From positions 1-14,227 of the forward strand of contig JANQGB010000741.1 in assembly GCA_028277545.1 (NCBI GenBank): a stretch of DNA of 14,227 bases. The letters are read 5' to 3'. Source of the stretch: Phycisphaerae bacterium. Its GTDB lineage: Bacteria > Planctomycetota > Phycisphaerae > UBA1845. Positions 13,555 to 14,227 of this stretch are shown here, piece by piece; position 1 is the first letter of the stretch, and every line of letters begins with the position of its first letter. Both the position numbers and the translations under genes were made by a program. A model generated the notes under the pieces. The model was not told the origin of the DNA, did no database searches, and saw only the letters and a program-made list of their open reading frames with translations.

Positions 13555-13650
13555 GTCAAGATCGCGGTTTTTCGCCTCTCTTGCCAGAACGGTTCCTAAG
13601 GCCCGTCAGCCAACCTGCGCCGGACGGAGCTTCGCATCCGCGTCCCGGAG
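13511..13650 (+). repeat. Direct repeat, right copy (tRNA-Cys 3' half plus downstream DNA)
   Basis: This is the partner of 11831-11971. After the tRNA part it keeps TCAAGATCGCGGTT (13556-13569), CCAGAACGGTTCCTA (13584-13598), CCAACCTGCGCC (13610-13621) and ATCCGCGTCCC (13636-13646) in the same order. Similarity fades after about 13650. Apart from the features listed, the stretch 13299-13842 contains no gene I can support. Confidence 0.9.
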
Positions 13651-13763
13651 ACCGTCGCGGCTAGTGCCGAATAACCGACCGCGCGTCTACCGACCCAAAG
13701 AGCAGAAAGCCATCGAGAACCCCGGCGAACCGGGATCACAATAGTTGCGCGAAGCCTCGTTAA

Positions 13764-13781
13764 CCCGGCATGAGTGCCGGG
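13764..13781. terminator. Short perfect hairpin upstream of the last gene
   Basis: CCCGGCA (13764-13770) and TGCCGGG (13775-13781) pair around a TGAG loop. There is no T-tract on either side. It lies 61 bp before the ATG at 13843, so it may instead be part of that gene's leader or a repeat remnant. Confidence 0.25.
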
Positions 13782-13842
13782 CCTGGCGCATGAGGGGCGG
13801 CTGTCTTACCAGGCACGCGGCTTGGCGGTAGAATCCTCCGTC

Positions 13843-14227
13843 ATGGCACCGCGCACGATCACGCTGCTGGCAGCTCTGCTCGCCGTACTCGCGGCTGCAC
13901 CGCACCTGTCGGCCAAACCGATCGACCTGTCTCCGAAGTTCACCGCCGGTGACGAGACGCACTACGTCAGCCGCAGCCGGATCCGGCACGTGGTCCGGGT
14001 GGACCTCACGGGCGTTGACGAGACGACCGACGTGGAGACCGAATCCGGGATGACGCTGGCTGTCATGGCGGTGGACGCGTCCGGCGTGGCATCGCTTGAG
14101 TGGCGCCTGCGTTACGTCATGCTCACCACCGACGGGGCGGTTCCAGGTATCGACCGGCTACTGGACTACGACTCCCCCGATCCCGGGGCGGCCGCGTCAC
14201 CGCTGGCGCCCTTGTTCGCCGGCCTCA
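13843..14227 (+). CDS. Exported protein of unknown function (5' part only)
   Basis: The ATG at 13843 opens a frame with no stop up to the window edge (128 complete codons). Residues 1-24 are a good Sec signal peptide (MAPR, then TLLAALLAVLAAAPHL, cleavage near SA/KP). The mature part begins KPIDLSPKFTAGDETHYV, then strands such as HVVRVDLTGVDETTDVE and GMTLAVMAVDASGVASLEWRL, ending with a Pro/Ala-rich stretch (SPDPGAAASPLAPL). The beta-rich opening 'PKF..GDE.HYV' recalls exported planctomycete proteins of unknown function; I cannot name the family with confidence. No Shine-Dalgarno site is visible before the ATG, so the start rests on the signal peptide. Confidence 0.75.
   Translation, partial: MAPRTITLLAALLAVLAAAPHLSAKPIDLSPKFTAGDETHYVSRSRIRHVVRVDLTGVDETTDVETESGMTLAVMAVDASGVASLEWRLRYVMLTTDGAVPGIDRLLDYDSPDPGAAASPLAPLFAGL

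Noticed and set aside
13472..13744. 90-codon open frame containing GFESHRRLSRSR
   Set aside because: That peptide is the translated tRNA 3' end (the same string appears in a frame over the intact tRNA at 11807-12121). The frame crosses the tRNA fragment and is not a gene.
1..14227. CRISPR array, rRNA, transposase or integrase gene
   Set aside because: No regularly spaced repeats, no rRNA-like sequence and no recombinase motifs were seen on either strand. This matters because the tRNA-bounded segment lacks its own integrase.

Overview
The window looks like a piece of a GC-rich planctomycete chromosome, probably Phycisphaerae or a relative. Two adjacent membrane proteins end in the 'CGYDLTGNVSGVCPECG'-type zinc ribbon that is very common in planctomycetes. 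There is also an LpxK (so lipid A is made), a FlgI/HEAT lipoprotein and several secreted orphan proteins. This assignment is inferred from protein style; no rRNA is present. Family names come from recognised motifs, not from a search.

Layout. (1) 1-2655, minus strand: a tight three-gene operon, read right to left, of a MEMO/AmmB-like protein with a PqqD-like N-terminus, then lpxK, then a conserved protein cut by the window edge. All junctions overlap. (2) 2889-4478: a nucleotide-sugar epimerase (+) converges on a DUF3592-like membrane protein (-), with a hairpin over both stop codons. (3) 4620-6728: a single-gene unit for acetoacetyl-CoA synthetase with a near-consensus sigma70-type promoter, a strong hairpin at the predicted 5' end of the mRNA, and a 3' hairpin. 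(4) 6689-7163: a 475-bp gap full of inverted repeats, followed by a secreted protein with four double-CxxC units (7164-7772). The gap 7773-8031 holds no gene. (5) 8032-10763, minus strand: a translationally coupled pair, a FlgI-like HEAT-containing lipoprotein followed by a secreted protein with a QEWCG motif. (6) 11137-11598: a small multi-pass membrane protein.

(7) 11801-13650 is the most unusual part. A complete tRNA-Cys(GCA) is followed 1680 bp later by a second copy of its 3' half (43 of 44 bases identical). The copy continues into about 100 bp of diverged but clearly related downstream DNA. The enclosed DNA carries small membrane proteins, a coupled pair of zinc-ribbon membrane proteins, and a cluster of GGTCC motifs beside the second copy. 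It reads as the remnant of an element that used the tRNA gene as its integration site, or as an old tandem duplication; no integrase remains. (8) 13843 to the end: the start of another secreted protein, cut by the window.

The genes do not form one pathway. Envelope functions (LPS, nucleotide sugar, lipoprotein and secreted proteins) dominate. The unnamed secreted and membrane genes are the places where new biology could lie.
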